The notes under the pieces were generated by a model. That model saw only the letters and a list, made by a program, of their open reading frames with translations. It did not search any database and was not told the DNA's origin. The position numbers were made by a program, and so were the translations under genes. A stretch of DNA of 64,000 nucleotides from Melanocharis versteri (lineage: Eukaryota; Chordata; Aves; Passeriformes; Melanocharitidae). Positions 1 to 13,300 of the stretch are shown here, one piece after another. The stretch covers positions 1,532,061 to 1,596,060 of the forward strand of contig VZTG01001074.1 of the NCBI GenBank assembly GCA_013397845.1, given 5' to 3'. Within the stretch, counting starts at the first letter, position 1; each line of letters opens with the position of its first letter.

Positions 1-2202
1 ATTTAGAACTTTTATTTGTTACACCATTACAGACACAGGGTGAGGGGTGGAGGGGAGTGAGATATCAAGAGTCTGGCACCAAAGCAGATAAGAGGGCAGG
101 CAGATATTCAGAAATTCCAGGCTGGTAGTAACTTCACTGCATGGTGCTCAGCAGTCTTCCATACAGAGGGATGAAATGATTAAATAGAAACTGTCAAACC
201 CTCAGGACACATTTCAGGCACTAGATAGAAAAGGAACAGGAGAAAGAAAAGAAGAGATAAGAGTGAGGAGCCCAGCCTGAGACAGCATGCTGTAGACAAA
301 GTTTAAAGCCATCTCCAGCAGCAGCTCAGACTGGAGGAAATGAAGTTGCCCCAGTCCTGCTACTTTGTCCAGTGCACTTTGAACCAGCCAGAGGCTGGGC
401 AGAAGCTGCTGCCTTTTTTCCCCCTGTCAAACCACTGCTTTTCCCAACGCCAGCTCTCGGCTGTGTTTGTTACAGCAGTGACAGAGCCTCAGCAGCCTGG
501 CTGAAAACTTCCTCACAGACCCAAATTCTCATTCCTACCAAGTCTCTGCCTGCATGGAAACCTTTTGTGCCAGTTGCTTTATGCCTGTGCATGTTTCCTA
601 AAGTATCAAACAGAAATAATGAAACTAAGCTCCTTGGATTTAAACCCTAGCATTTCTTGTTTGTGTCTTGCTCTCTGCTTATCCCCACAGGATAGAGATT
701 GCAAATATTATGGATATGAGATAAAAAGTGCCTAGAGCCTTAAATCCTACATGTATGGCTTTCTGCCTTAGAACAGATGATAACGGATCAATAATCTTAT
801 TATGAATCAGGATTCTCTCACAGCAGAAAATATTCAGGCAAAGAAGTGTGAATAGTTGAGTTTAGTCATCTGGCAATTCAATAAGTTATTTGGAAAATAA
901 GATCAAGAATCAGCCTCTCTGATATAGCAGGCAATCGTTCCCATTAACGTATATTAGCATTTTTCTGTTTGGAATAGAATTCCAAATAGGCTGAAAATGA
1001 CTGTGCAGAGGTATGGAGATGGACTCTCATATGAGATATTGACAAACAGGCTCGAAGAGTTCCGTGTTATTAGATTTTGCATATAGCAGTTCCTGCAGAA
1101 AGGGATGCACTGCATAAATAAAATACCATGTTTTGCATTTAATTTTAAGGCACAAAATAGAATAAGTCACAGGGGGTGCATCAATACCTATGATACGTCT
1201 GAGTTATTATACTGATCAAAACTGTGTATAGAATACCATTTCCAGAGAAGCTGGGGACATCTCTTGCCTTTGGATATGAAGGTGTCCTTCAGGCATATAA
1301 AGAAGGATTTTCTTGAAGATCAAACAACAAAAACAATTCATTTTCTCACTTGTGCATTCGGTTTGGCAGAAAGTTTAACATATTAACATTCTCCCAGCCA
1401 TTAAGTTATTAAGTTGTTATCACTCCTGTTACTTTTGTTATCACACTGCAAACACATATTGACTTGGAATTCGCGCATAAACAGCTGGGGTAAAAGTGAT
1501 CTTAGAATTTAATACCTGTGTATTGGTGGCATTTTCGTAAATGACTTTTCCCTGCTATAATCACGATTGAATAGATGCTATTTTTTTCTTTGAAAGTCTG
1601 CAATGCTACGTTTAGGATTTCATAGAATACATCTCAATTAATGTCAATGAAAGCAGGAGCTTGTTCTCATCAATGGGTCATTCTGTAGTGCCATTTAGCT
1701 GCCTTTTAAACTATATTTTTATAAAAATCCTCTGTGCAGACCACTTGCTGTCGCAGAAACAACAAAGAGCTTCTTTTGTATCAGAAATCTCCTTAACCAC
1801 ACTTTTCCACAGAAATTCCAGTCACCTATTTTCCCTTTCTATCCCTCATCCCGACCCAGAACCTGCTGAAATAATCAGATTCCAGTGGGTTTAGCTCAAG
1901 CCCTGGGAGCAGGAGCTGTGCCTGGCAGGGCTGCGTGGCTGAGGCTCCCCTGCCCCTTTGCTGGGCAGTTTTTGGGTGTCCCTGCATCCCCACCCAGGGC
2001 AGCTCTGGTTTGATGGGCACCCAGACTCCCCTTCAGCTCAGCCCTGCAGCCTCCAGTGCCAGGCTCGTGCTTCCTCAGGCCTGCACTGAATTTACCCTTC
2101 CCAGCACCAAGGAAATGCAGGTTTCATATCCACTGGCTTTGGAGTTTGCTCTGACAAAGATCCATTTATCTGAGAATTATTATGGTGCCAAGAGATGTGG
2201 CA

Positions 2203-2216
2203 GTTGCCATGGCAAC
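2203..2216. promoter_or_regulatory. Perfect RFX X-box palindrome
   Basis: The 14-mer GTTGCCATGGCAAC is its own reverse complement and fits the RFX-family X-box consensus (GTNRCC, short spacer, RGYAAC) at every position. RFX factors bind this symmetric site as dimers in enhancers and promoters of ciliary and neuronal genes. It lies in a cadherin intron with no visible promoter around it, so an enhancer role would be inference. Confidence 0.55.
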
Positions 2217-3074
2217 AATTACATATTGTGTTGAATACCAGAGTAAGCGCCATAAAGAACAGGAGCCACTGGTGGTTTTCATTAATTTAATGTTCCTTTC
2301 TTGGACAAAGTGTGACTCGTAAGTTTATTCACTGTGTGTGTAAGTGCTTAGATCAAATGTGTGGGCTCGCTTTCCTCCTCTTTCCCTCAGTGTGCAACTT
2401 CAGCATGTAAATGAGAAGTACTTGGTTATTTAAGGGGAGAAAAATGGTCTTATAGACTGGAAACATGAATAATTGCCTGTGGAACAAGAAGGTGTTAACT
2501 TCCGTGCGTATTCAGTGCCTTTCTCTCTGAGTAATCTACATTCAGATTCTATGTGAGCTCGGGGTGTATTTATCCAGGAAAAGGGACTTTGTGCTCTTCA
2601 GTAGGAAGCACAGCTAAGAACTGAATGTGTTTAGCAGTGATTCGAAGGTGAAATTAGATTATTTTTGAGACAAACGCAGACCTTGTTAATGATTTCAAAT
2701 TATTTACAGACTAATGTGAAACGACAGGCAAAATTCTTCGTAATGAATGCATTTTATTAAAGCCAGTTACAAACAGAATTCCTTTCAGCCCTGAGCTGCA
2801 TTTAGGCTGCTCCGTTGGTTCTCCCTGCTGCAACAGGTACCATTTCACTGTGGCTTGATGTGCCTCTGGTGGAAACTTCAGGTTTTTGGGGAAACTCAGA
2901 GCCAGATGCAGCTCTGGAATGCACCAATTTTACTCTATTTTCTTTTAAAACACACTGAGGTCTTGGCCTCCATCCATGAGACCTAATGGCGAAGCGTCCA
3001 CAAATGTCAGTGACAGCAGTTATTCAATCAATTCAAGGATTGCTGAAGTCTTTTATTTGAACTAAAATTCATCC

Positions 3075-3089
3075 TGGCACTTAGTGCCA
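3075..3089. repeat. Short perfect inverted repeat (7-bp arms)
   Basis: TGGCACT and AGTGCCA flank a single T. It resembles a nuclear factor I dimer site (TGGC/GCCA), but the spacing between half-sites is 7 bases rather than the usual 5, so binding is doubtful. It may be chance. Confidence 0.4.
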
Positions 3090-6000
3090 AGAAAATACCT
3101 ATTTACTGCTTGTGACTGAAAGTTGGAATGGTGGATTGGTTATCTGAAGATATTTTGAATTTAATTAGTTTCTCTTTATGATCTATTCCATTAAGTGTCC
3201 TTTATCCGTAACAAGAAAAAATCCACTAAATTTTGTGGGTGAGTGATAAACCATCATGCATTGGCATATAATTTTTTTTTCAAGTATTTATTGTTCTGAG
3301 TTCAGCCTGGAAGCATCCTGGAACAGACAAAACTGTGCCAATCTTATGCCTTAATCTTCAGAGACTGATGGAGTTCTGTGGAAATTCGTGCCAGAGGTGT
3401 GGGAAACATTTAAAGAAACCCTTTGAGAAAGGTTTAAATGTAAAATTCATGTAGCAAATGAGGATATAAGTAAGAAAGCAAGAGGCTAAGCATGATTTAG
3501 TAGAACATTAGGCAAGATCATAAAGGATAAGTAGATGTCTCTTAGGATATGTAATATCTTTCATTTATAAAGTGGCTTTCACCCTGTAAGATCCTTAAAG
3601 TGCAGCTCTTAAGTACATGGGGACAGAATGTGTGTGTGCCTGTCTTAATACAAACATCTCTAAAAAGAGGCATTTGCATAGATATCTTTATTTTTGATAC
3701 TTATTTTATAATACTTTATAAAAACACATCAGGATAGGAACAGAGTCTACTTAAAAGAGGGATTAGGGAAAAGGAGCTGGCGATTTTGATATGATACTGG
3801 AATTGCCATGACATTAATGTCCTCAAATCCATCATGAAAAAGAGATGTTGCAGAAACCAGAAGAACTGGCGAGACTTAGGGTACAGAAGAAAAATTGTCC
3901 ATTTATTCCACGGTTGTTCTCCCATCTGGCACCAGGAATGATGCAGTCAGTGCACCACAACTACCCCAGGTCCACCTGAGAGCTCTCAGATTTATTAAGG
4001 AACAGAGACAATTCCAAGAGGAAATCAAACTAAGTTGTGCCCAAAACTGAGATCAAGGTTCTTCTCTTTTTCTTTTTGTGTCAGACACAAAATATTGCTG
4101 GTGTCTTCCCACTTATCAGCTTCTCCCTCAGCGTCCAGAAGCAGTGTAGATTTGAGAGAGCCATTGTAGGAGAAATTATTCACATGAAAAGATGATTCCC
4201 TGAGTAAGAGTTTAGCAATTTCTCTCCATTGGACACATCAATAATAATCCCTAATGATTGCCCCAATGTTTCCATGCTGATTTTCACAATCCTGAAGGAA
4301 CATTTATTATGGTTATTACAGTAACACCTATCTCAGCACACATCTTAAGCATTTAATGGAGCATCACGGGATAAAAATCTACATTTGTCCTCCCCCAAGA
4401 ATTGATCCTGCCATTGCAAGGACAGATGGCTCCTTTTGGACCTAAAATTCCTTATTTGTTGATCATTACAATTTTGATGCTTTTTATTATTATTTCTTTG
4501 CCTCTTATTTTGCAGCTAGGTTTTTTTTAAGTACCTAGAGTAACTTGGCAACTTGAAGAATGACAGAGTTAAAGCTTAGAGTAATTTGATGTCATCATAA
4601 TAAACAACTCTGCTAATGCTTGCAGTCATCTCGGCGTTATTAATCATCCATCCCCTCACTTATTTCACCACCAAATCCAACTGAATAACCTTTGCATTAA
4701 GCAGTTGATCCATCTGATTAAAAAATAGTTTTATCACTTGGTTTATACAGTTTCTCACTGAGAGAAACCGGGGATGTGATTGTACAGGAAGGAAGTGCAA
4801 ATTCTTAACTCCATTTAAGGTCTCTCTAATGGTACCAGTGGTACTGCAGAACTGCTGGATATTTGATGTGGCCAGGTAACTTCCAGGCAGTGTGAATGAA
4901 CTGGTTGAGTTTGTTTTGTCTCAAAAAGGGTCAAACGTGACATGAGCTGTGTATTTATAAATGGAGGTTTGGAATCTTATTTTTGTGTGTGTTAGCTTCA
5001 GATTAGACATATCTTCTATGAACATAAATATATAAATGACCAGATTTTATGGAGCTTTAAGGACTCTGCTGATAAGGAACATCAGAGATTTTAGCATTTT
5101 CATACTGTCCTGCTGGATAAAATCTTTTCAGAACTCCTAGAACAAGTGTGCAAAATATATCCATCAGATGAAGATTTACACAGTTTGCAGACTTGCTGAT
5201 GATAACCTATGAGCTATTAAAAAACATAAAAATACAATTTATCCTTCTTTAATTCTTCTAGAACCAATCTGACTCTGTGTGTTAAATTACTGAATGTTTG
5301 CTCGGCTTTTTTTTTTACAGTATTGAACACTGTTGCACTGTATAAAGATTTATCCTCTAATCACCAGGGAGAGGGTGATAGTACAAGTTTTTTTGAAAAT
5401 CTGGAAGACCAAACCAAACTTTCATTCTCAGATACTGGCACAGAAATTTTTTGTCCAGGGATTTCAAGGGTGCGATCCTATGAAGTACTGGGAGAGGATG
5501 AAGGCTTCACACCTGCACTGATAGCAGGGTGCACTGGTATTACCTGAATTTTTGACCAACCCAAAAAAGAAATGCTCGCAAGAAATCAGTTTGTGTTTGT
5601 GCTACTAATGCAGCTCAAAAGGCTGTATCAAAATGCAGAGGGCTCCCTTCAAGCCCAGCAGTGTGGTGATAAGGCAGCACGTCACCCTCTGGAACAGGGA
5701 ACTCGAGTGCTCTCCAGAGCCAGATCGGTTTGATTTGGATATTGTTGAACTCATGCACAAAAAAATCCAATAAATACCAAATTCCTGATTGGCTGACGAA
5801 TACTATGCATTGCAGTTTCTCCTCTGCACAGAGACAATATTCCTCATACCTGTGACTTTTTCCTTTTCCCTCAAGATGAAATTAAAAAGTCAGCTACTTC
5901 TGCTTGATAAGAGACTCATGACTGCTGAAAGACTGTGCCAGTGACAAAACCCCTGGTGGGAGTGCCCAGGTTACTCAGGAATGTGCTCCAGCCTGGCAGC

Positions 6001-7075
6001 ATCTGCAGCAGGAATATTCACACTAAAATCTGCTCTTATTGCTGCTCTTGCTGCAAACTCAACTCATGCTGTAGACTAAGATGATTATTACACTAATATT
6101 CTGTGTTTGCATTAATCCTGCCAGTCCTTTGCAGCAGAACGGCCTGTTAGAAATAAAAAAACTTTGATCGAATTCCTGGTTTAGGAGATGGGGATTTCAT
6201 GGTTTGTTTTGGTACTTTGTCAGTCATGGAGTACTTCAGTTCTGTCATTGATATCAAAGCTTGAACCTCCAGACTGAGAGGCTCATTGGAACTGCTCACG
6301 TGTGTTTAATTTATGCCTGTGGGAGCATTACTGGTATATCAGTGTGCAATATCTTGCAGGAGAGACTTTGACACACGTTCTGTTCTGTGCTAACATTAAA
6401 GTTCTGTGTTGAGAAACATACTAGAGATATAGGAATGTATATATGTATAGGTTGGGACAAAAAAGAGGAACAATACGTGACAATTTTTCAACAAAGTCGT
6501 GTTCCTGCATGACTTAAACCTTGAAATTGGTACAGTTGGCTGTTCTATCCACTCTGTTTCAATAAGGACTGCAATTTGGCACTAAAAAATTTTTATTTGT
6601 TTATCCCTCTTTCGGTTTTCAGTGGAGGTGAATTGCTTCAGCAACAGGTCAAGGGCAAAACTCGTAGCTCTTCTGTGGATAGCTCACACTCTGTGTCCTT
6701 ATCCCTCACGTGGCTGTGCGGGGCAGCATAAAGACCTTTCTGACTTTATTTGCAGAAAACTTCATTTTCTCTGTGCTGCTGTATTGTGTTGTCCTTACAT
6801 GGTTTTCTCTCTTTCCCTCTACTGCCAACAATCACCCTTTTCAGGCTGGTTTGCTCAGTAAAGAATTGGCTCTCAAAACTGACCCTCAGAATCAGGAATT
6901 CAGGCAGAGGCAAGGGGAGGGGATGTTAAAACTTCAGTTTAAAGGCTTAAAGTCAAAGCTGGGGAAGACCTGGCTCTGAATTTGTCTCTGTAATCTATAA
7001 CACTCAAACTCGTCACTGACAAAGCTACACGAGTGTGTGAGCAAGGCTTGGAGCTTTAAGTTACAGGGTTGATTT

Positions 7076-7206
7076 TAGGCCTGATTATTCACAAAACCGT
7101 GTAATTAATCTGTCATAGGAAAACACAGCAAGCAGTGCACCAAATGCAATCCCCATTAAGTCAACAGGAGTCATTCCACCGACTTTAATGAGCTTTGAAT
7201 CCACTC
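7076..7206. repeat. Degenerate ancient amniote interspersed repeat (probable)
   Basis: The segment opens with a GGCCTGATTATTCAC-like start and continues into a part resembling the old repeat recurrent in reptile and bird genomes with the pattern CCATTGAAGTCAATGGGAGT, then GACTTCAATGGGCTTTGGATC. Here the second half reads CCCATTAAGTCAACAGGAGT, then CCGACTTTAATGAGCTTTG. I am recalling that pattern from memory and cannot name the family with certainty. The copy is diverged and non-coding. Confidence 0.4.
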
Positions 7207-9715
7207 ATAAATCTGCTGCGAGGAGTGTCCAAATCAAAATTTATCTGGGGGTGACCTTGGTGTTAATTGTTAGTGCTTCCATGTTGTTTAATTGCTGGGA
7301 AAGCTGAATGCATTAGTGGGACTATCATATGGTATGGTCCTTTCTATTGGATACTATTAGCATCAAGTTGATATATGTAATATTAATTGTGCATAATGTT
7401 AGTGGGTAGTCACAGTCTGCCAGTTATATTTTGTGTCTGTGAAACAGGAAAAAAAACTCTCTTCAGTTATTTTTAATGTCGCTTCTGCCTTCAGCTGAAT
7501 CCCTGCAAAATTAATGGTTTTTTTTGATCAAGCAGCTCTTCAGAGGATCTCAGAAGTTTTGCATTTATTCAGTGGCTTTTAATCCCAGATTTTGTTTACT
7601 GACTGTAATTACTTTAAAATTATATCTTAAATTTGTAAATAACATAAAGGAGATTCTGTTCAATGCTATGATGTTTATTAAATTTAACATCTGCCAGAAA
7701 AGTTCAATCATCGGTATCCCAAATGGAAATGTTTCCTTCTTAAACATGTCATATTTAATTCAATTAGAGGAAAAACATGGAGAATGTATTAGAAGTACAA
7801 AAGAGAAATGGTTCCTTTAATTTTTGTCTACTAAACATAAAACTTGATGGTTTACTTGAGGGACATAATTACTGTAGCTTCTAGTGGTATAAAAATATGG
7901 GAGAGTTATAGTTGCAGGAGTGGGGGGGAGAGAAATTATTGGTTTTGTTTAATGGCTTTCCACATTCCTTGTCAGTGTTGGTAATTATTGTGTCCTTTCT
8001 TTTTGTTGGCATTCAATGCATTAGGCTGCACTTAGGATCATTTTATTAATGGAAAATATGTTTCTGAACAATTGTGAATTAGATAAGTGGCTTGATTAAA
8101 ACTCATTCTTCAGAACTATAAAATGAGAAAATAACATGAATTAACCTCGAGTCTAGACAGTGGGAAGATAAGACTGGTTTCCAGTGTGAGGGTGTGTGCT
8201 CAGGAGAACGAAGGAAGAGCAAAAAGCACCTGCACTGGCATTTCTCCTTCATTTCACTGCAGTATTGTGGGAGCACTGAGAAAGGCGGTGGCTTTACCTT
8301 GTGCTCATCTCCAACAAATTTCCCCCGGCCTTTGGCAGCCCATTAACATCGTTATTATTTGGTCCAAGGAGACTGATTTGAAATCTTCTCATAACAGATT
8401 TATATGTGTGAAGTGTATTTTTCAAAAATATCAGTGGACTTGTGATGGAATGCTGAGTTCTGTGGGACTCATTTAAGCAGATGTCTCTCTCTAGATATAT
8501 GTGAATGTGCTACATGGATTTTGTCTCAACTAATAAGCATGAATTATGCATTCTTAAATGCTTCTTCCATTTATCAAGCTTAATGTTGTTTAAAAAAATC
8601 TGAAAACAAACAAACAAAAAGTTTAGAAGATTTTCTTTTAACTTTCCCAATGCTGTAACTTTTACCACGGGGTGACAACTACCTTAATTCACTGTGATAA
8701 TTGTCTTATAAAAATGGCATACTAAGCGTGTTTTTCCACCAGAAATTTTCATTTTGATTCTCAATATTTCATATCTGACACTGTGCTAAATGAGAACATG
8801 GCTTAACAGTTGATATTGATTTGCACGTCATTTTTTTCATTTCACTTTCCTATTCGAAAGGAATCAGTGCTGACAAGTTAATGAACTCCAGCTACAAATA
8901 CAGAGATAAGCCACAGGATTGGTTTAGTGCCTGCCTTGTTCTAATTACGGAAGGTTTTCTTTAGGTGGCTGTTTCATGTTCACTACAGGGAAACTGGAAT
9001 AAAGTGACTGTCAACAAAGCAGACACCTGGAAAAGTGACATAATAGATAGCTATTTATAGAACCTTCAAGCAAGTCTACATCAATTTATCCCAGTATTTT
9101 TAAGTCTTTAATATTTACAGGTGGAATACAATTAAAACTAAAGTACACTGAGTGCTAGGGCTCTATGTGGAATACAGATTCATCAAACTATGCTGCATTA
9201 TATCTTCTATTTTTAAATTAACTTTTTGTGTAGATTAATAGCTTTGGACAGTGGCAGTAGAGATCAGGACTGTAGAACCAACTCTCAGGACATTTTTTTC
9301 CCTGAACTTGTTCGTGCACCTTTTGCCCCAGATGTACTTTCAATTAACACATCTGGTATCTAAGAAGTTATTCCAAGTTCTGTTTTGGTGTTGTTTTACA
9401 TGGCTAAATTGGTGAATCTGATTTAATTAATATTTTGGCTGGTATGTCCTGCTGCTGGGAGATATGAGCTGGTCAAATTTCGTTCAGCATCAGAAGGAAA
9501 ACTTCAAATCCTATTTTGCAGCCTTATAGGGAGATTTTTTTCCATATGACTTGAAGCTGCATCCAGAAACGAAGCACCATAAAACTGGGCAAAATGGAGT
9601 TTTATATTAGCTGATACCAACCTGCAGTGTGAGCAACCCTGAAGTATTTTTGGCGCTTTGGAGAAGGAGCAGACTCTGCGGTGTAAATTTACTAGAAGGT
9701 AATTCTCCACCACCC

Positions 9716-9725
9716 GGGAATTTCC
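9716..9725 (+). promoter_or_regulatory. NF-kB consensus match
   Basis: GGGAATTTCC fits GGGRNNYYCC exactly. A 10-bp match can occur by chance in 64 kb, and no neighbouring inflammatory-type sites were seen. It sits about 160 bp before a GC-richer patch. Confidence 0.25.
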
Positions 9726-9879
9726 TATCAGACACTTCCTGTGCTGCCAGCAGTGACAGAGATAATTAATCTGACCAGGGAGCTTGGCCACTGAAGTCAC
9801 TTGTGGACTTTTGGAATTAAAGACTCTCTAAATGTTTGCGTGTCTAACAAGCCAGGCAGGAATGAAGTGATGGAGGAGA

Positions 9880-10340
9880 GGGAAGCTGTGGTTATTCCCT
9901 GGCTCGGGCAGCAGACGTCCGTGGTGACCGTAAAAGGCAGGGAACAGGACGTTCCATGCTTTCCACCGTGGGCTCTCTTTTCAGGAGGACAGGGTGGAGA
10001 GGGCCGTGGCATTCTGCCCTGGGTTCCAGCTGCACGCCTTGCCCGCCGTTGCTCCGGCAGTGGGGATAAACTCTTGTCTCTGGGGAATCCACGGATGGTA
10101 TCCCGCCAAGCAGAGCAGCGGCATAAACACAAGTTTAAATCTGTATTTCCAGAGCTGTGCCTGCGCAGTTTGAGACAGCAGTTCTGCCTCGCTGTCGTGT
10201 TGATGGTCACGGAATATCCTGAATTGGAAGGGATCCACTGGGATCGTCACAGTCCAGCTCCAGGCCCTGCACAGGACACCAACAAATCCCACCGCATCCC
10301 TGGGAGTGCTGTGCCAACACTTCTCCAACTCTGAGCACCA
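9880..10340. other. GC-richer intronic patch with overlapping spurious open frames
   Basis: This patch is richer in G, C and CpG than its AT-rich surroundings, which leaves few stop codons, so long open frames overlap on both strands. None resembles a known protein, and the longest + frame (9801-10334) begins with TTG. It could be an unannotated non-coding exon or a conserved element, but no flanking splice pair stands out. Confidence 0.35.
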
Positions 10341-13300
10341 TGCTGATGGGCAAAGCCAAGGAGCAGCGGTTCCTTGGCTCAGAAAGCTCTGATTTTTCAG
10401 GAGGAGGGAGATAAATGTGCAGCAGAAAAAGTACGTTTTCCTCCCTTCTACCCCAAACAGAGCTCAAAACACAGCTAAGGAGAATCAGCAGCAATGATGT
10501 TGTTTACTGAAGATGCCAGGATGAGAGGTTGAAATGGGTGTTTTTCAGACCTTTCCCCAAAATTATTATGCAGCTCTTGCAGCTGGATATGCATGGGGAT
10601 AAGTCTGATGAAGGATTCAGTTCTTTGTCATTTTAATATCATTCATGTTTTCCTAACAGGAGAGAAATGTGAAATAACAAAAAGATTGTTCTTTATTTCA
10701 AGATTAAAGTTTCAAAAGCTTAAGTTTTGAACTTTGCTTCAATCTTTTGAAGAGGCTTGAAAAGCTATTATGCAATCATATCTTTCACTTCAGCTACAGT
10801 TGGAAACAATACTATCAATGTAGCATAAAAATATTGTTTTTATCTTGTTTCTATTTGTATTGCAAGGGTAAATATCTCACAGGACTTCCAACCTCAATTT
10901 GCAGGCTCAAGAAATTTGTGATTATTCAGGATAAGCTTCAGACAAGCCTATGAAATCCCAGCTATTTGTTTGGTGCAAATGCAGATCTCCTCATTGAAGT
11001 GTAGCCATGTCTGATACGAGCAGAGTTCACTTAAGTTCTTTCTTGTTTCTAAAAGTAATGAGAGTTTCAGTGTATTTCTTGTATTTTTTTAGGAAGTTTA
11101 AATATCACCTCAAGGGGGTGCAGATAGATGGACACAGTGCTGTCAGAATTGAAAATGAATGTCAGGAAGGAATTTTGTTTGTACAAATTTTCTAGGAGAG
11201 AAATTGGGCAGACAGGTAAGGGACAGAGAAGAAGAGAATTGTAGGATCATAATGAGGTAAAAGTTGTGACAGACAGAAGAGGGCATGAAGGGCCCTAAAA
11301 TTAAAAATAAAAGAAGGAGGGAGGAGAGGAGGGCAGAAGTACCTGGATGGAAAATCACAGCTCAGGAAAAAAATAAAGAAAATACTGTATATAAAAAAAA
11401 AGACCGCATCTATTCTTACAGGTTTCCTCAAACTGTTCATGCCCCCTCTCCCTGCTTTATTTTCCCTTTGCAGCCTGTAGCAGGAGTCTCATAAATCTTC
11501 ACTAAGATTATAATGCAATACCTTGGCACCAATCTCTCTTGTTTATGTGTCCATTAGTTCAAAGCCACAGACAGGCAATTTATTGGGTATGAAAAATGTC
11601 ACCTATGGCACCTTCATTTGCATCTGAAAATTGATTTTTGTCACACTGGGATTTTAGGACAACCTTTTTGGCAGCCAACATTGCCACCAAGCATAATAAA
11701 AATAATTATGTGACCACAAAAGCAGGTGAAGTTCACTGTAAGTTTTGAGTCTCTAGGGAATTGCAGCTGGCAAGGCATTATTGATGAGCTTGTGATCCTT
11801 CTTGGTGATTAAATATTGACACCTAGACTTAAAACATTCCTTGTGATTGCCAGCAAAGTGGATAACAACATAATGGGACTTGCTAATGTTTAGCCAAACA
11901 TTCCAGCATGATAGCAGAATATTAGTGATGGCACTTGGACAATTGAACCATTAATTATGATTTTTTTAAAATTGGTAATTACTGAGCTATGGAATGTTTT
12001 TACAGAAAGTATTGTTAAGCACCTTTTGAGGATCAGGTAAAACATGTCACCAGCTTAGCAATTTTACATGTGCTAAGTCAATTTATTGACTCATTTTCCA
12101 CTTTCTGATGTGTTTGGCTCTTGGAGTTTGCCAAGGTTTTGTCTCTCCCTGATGTGATGGTGAACGTACATGGGAAGGTGTCACTTTCCATTGTGATACT
12201 GAAAAACCCTATTAATTATCAGTGTTAAGTTGTTCAAACACTTTCATTAGTTATTTTGGCAAAACAGTTCCCCAGGGTGAGATATATTTATATAACAAAT
12301 TCCTCTAAAGCTGAATCCACCATAAATGGATTATGCAAACTTGTTTCCTTTCTTGTAGATAAATTGTTTTACAGCAGTGTTCATTATGAGAAAGTCCTTT
12401 GCCCACTGTAGCACTTTATCAGCACAGAATAATCTACAGCTTCAGTTTCAATGCTAAAAAGGCACCATTCTTTAATATGAATCCAGCTTTTAATCTTAGC
12501 CCAGGGTGTTGGTTCTTTTATTTTTATTTTATTTATTTTTATGCCTGATTTAAAGCACAGGCAAAGGGTGGTGATTTATAAGCTCATATTCCTTAAAGCA
12601 AGTTTCTGTATGCAGTTGTGAAGGGAACAACATGCTATTGAAAATGGACGAGCATGATCTGTCTGAGATGTGTTCTGGAGAAAGGAAACAAAAAAGTGAT
12701 TCTTTGGCATTTAAGAAATGTCTGACTTTTTTATACAAACATAGCACGCAGTGGAGAAATTTGGGATTATTGAAGCATTTGGTTTTGTTAAAGTAAAAAC
12801 GGATACCTTTGTTTTCTAACCAAGTTTCTATTTAGTGTTTGAACAGTTCATTAATAACCCCTTGGCGTCTGGCTGCGCTCAGAGAGGCGCCCAGAGTGTG
12901 ACACCGCTCCTGGCTGGCTCTGTGCTGTGCCTTTGCTGGGATTTATGAGACACAGCACTAAACAGAAACCAGGGACTGCACACCCATATTTCACACTCAC
13001 TCAGGGCTGTCTCTGCCAGCACGAGGATTTGATCTTAATCATGGGTTGCTCACAGGCCACTCAAAACTAAGCCTGTTTTAAATCAGGGGTGGCACAAATA
13101 TTTTGCTCTGAAGTCAGGCTGCAGCTGCCAGGCACTGGCTGTGGTTTGGGGCCCGCTGGCATTTGTTCCTAGCAAGGATGCCAGCCTGGAAAGTACCAGG
13201 GAAAGCCTGGCAGTACCAGGAAAGTTAGTCAGAGGCTTTACCTAATTAGCAGTGGGATATGTTTCTGTCAGCTATCCCAGGTGACACGAAAAATCAGACC

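Noticed and set aside
5306..5547. T-rich tract plus TTTTACAG followed by a 74-codon open frame, like a cryptic exon
   Set aside because: The frame starts at TTG and ends in a stop with no donor. The translation matches nothing I know and has no place in T-cadherin.
6600..6861. Acceptor-like CTCTTTCGGTTTTCAG followed by an open frame
   Set aside because: There is no matching donor and no recognisable protein. Such decoy acceptors are common in long introns.
9797..10494. Overlapping open frames on both strands, up to 177 codons
   Set aside because: They result from locally higher GC and few stops. The longest begins with TTG, and none resembles a known protein.
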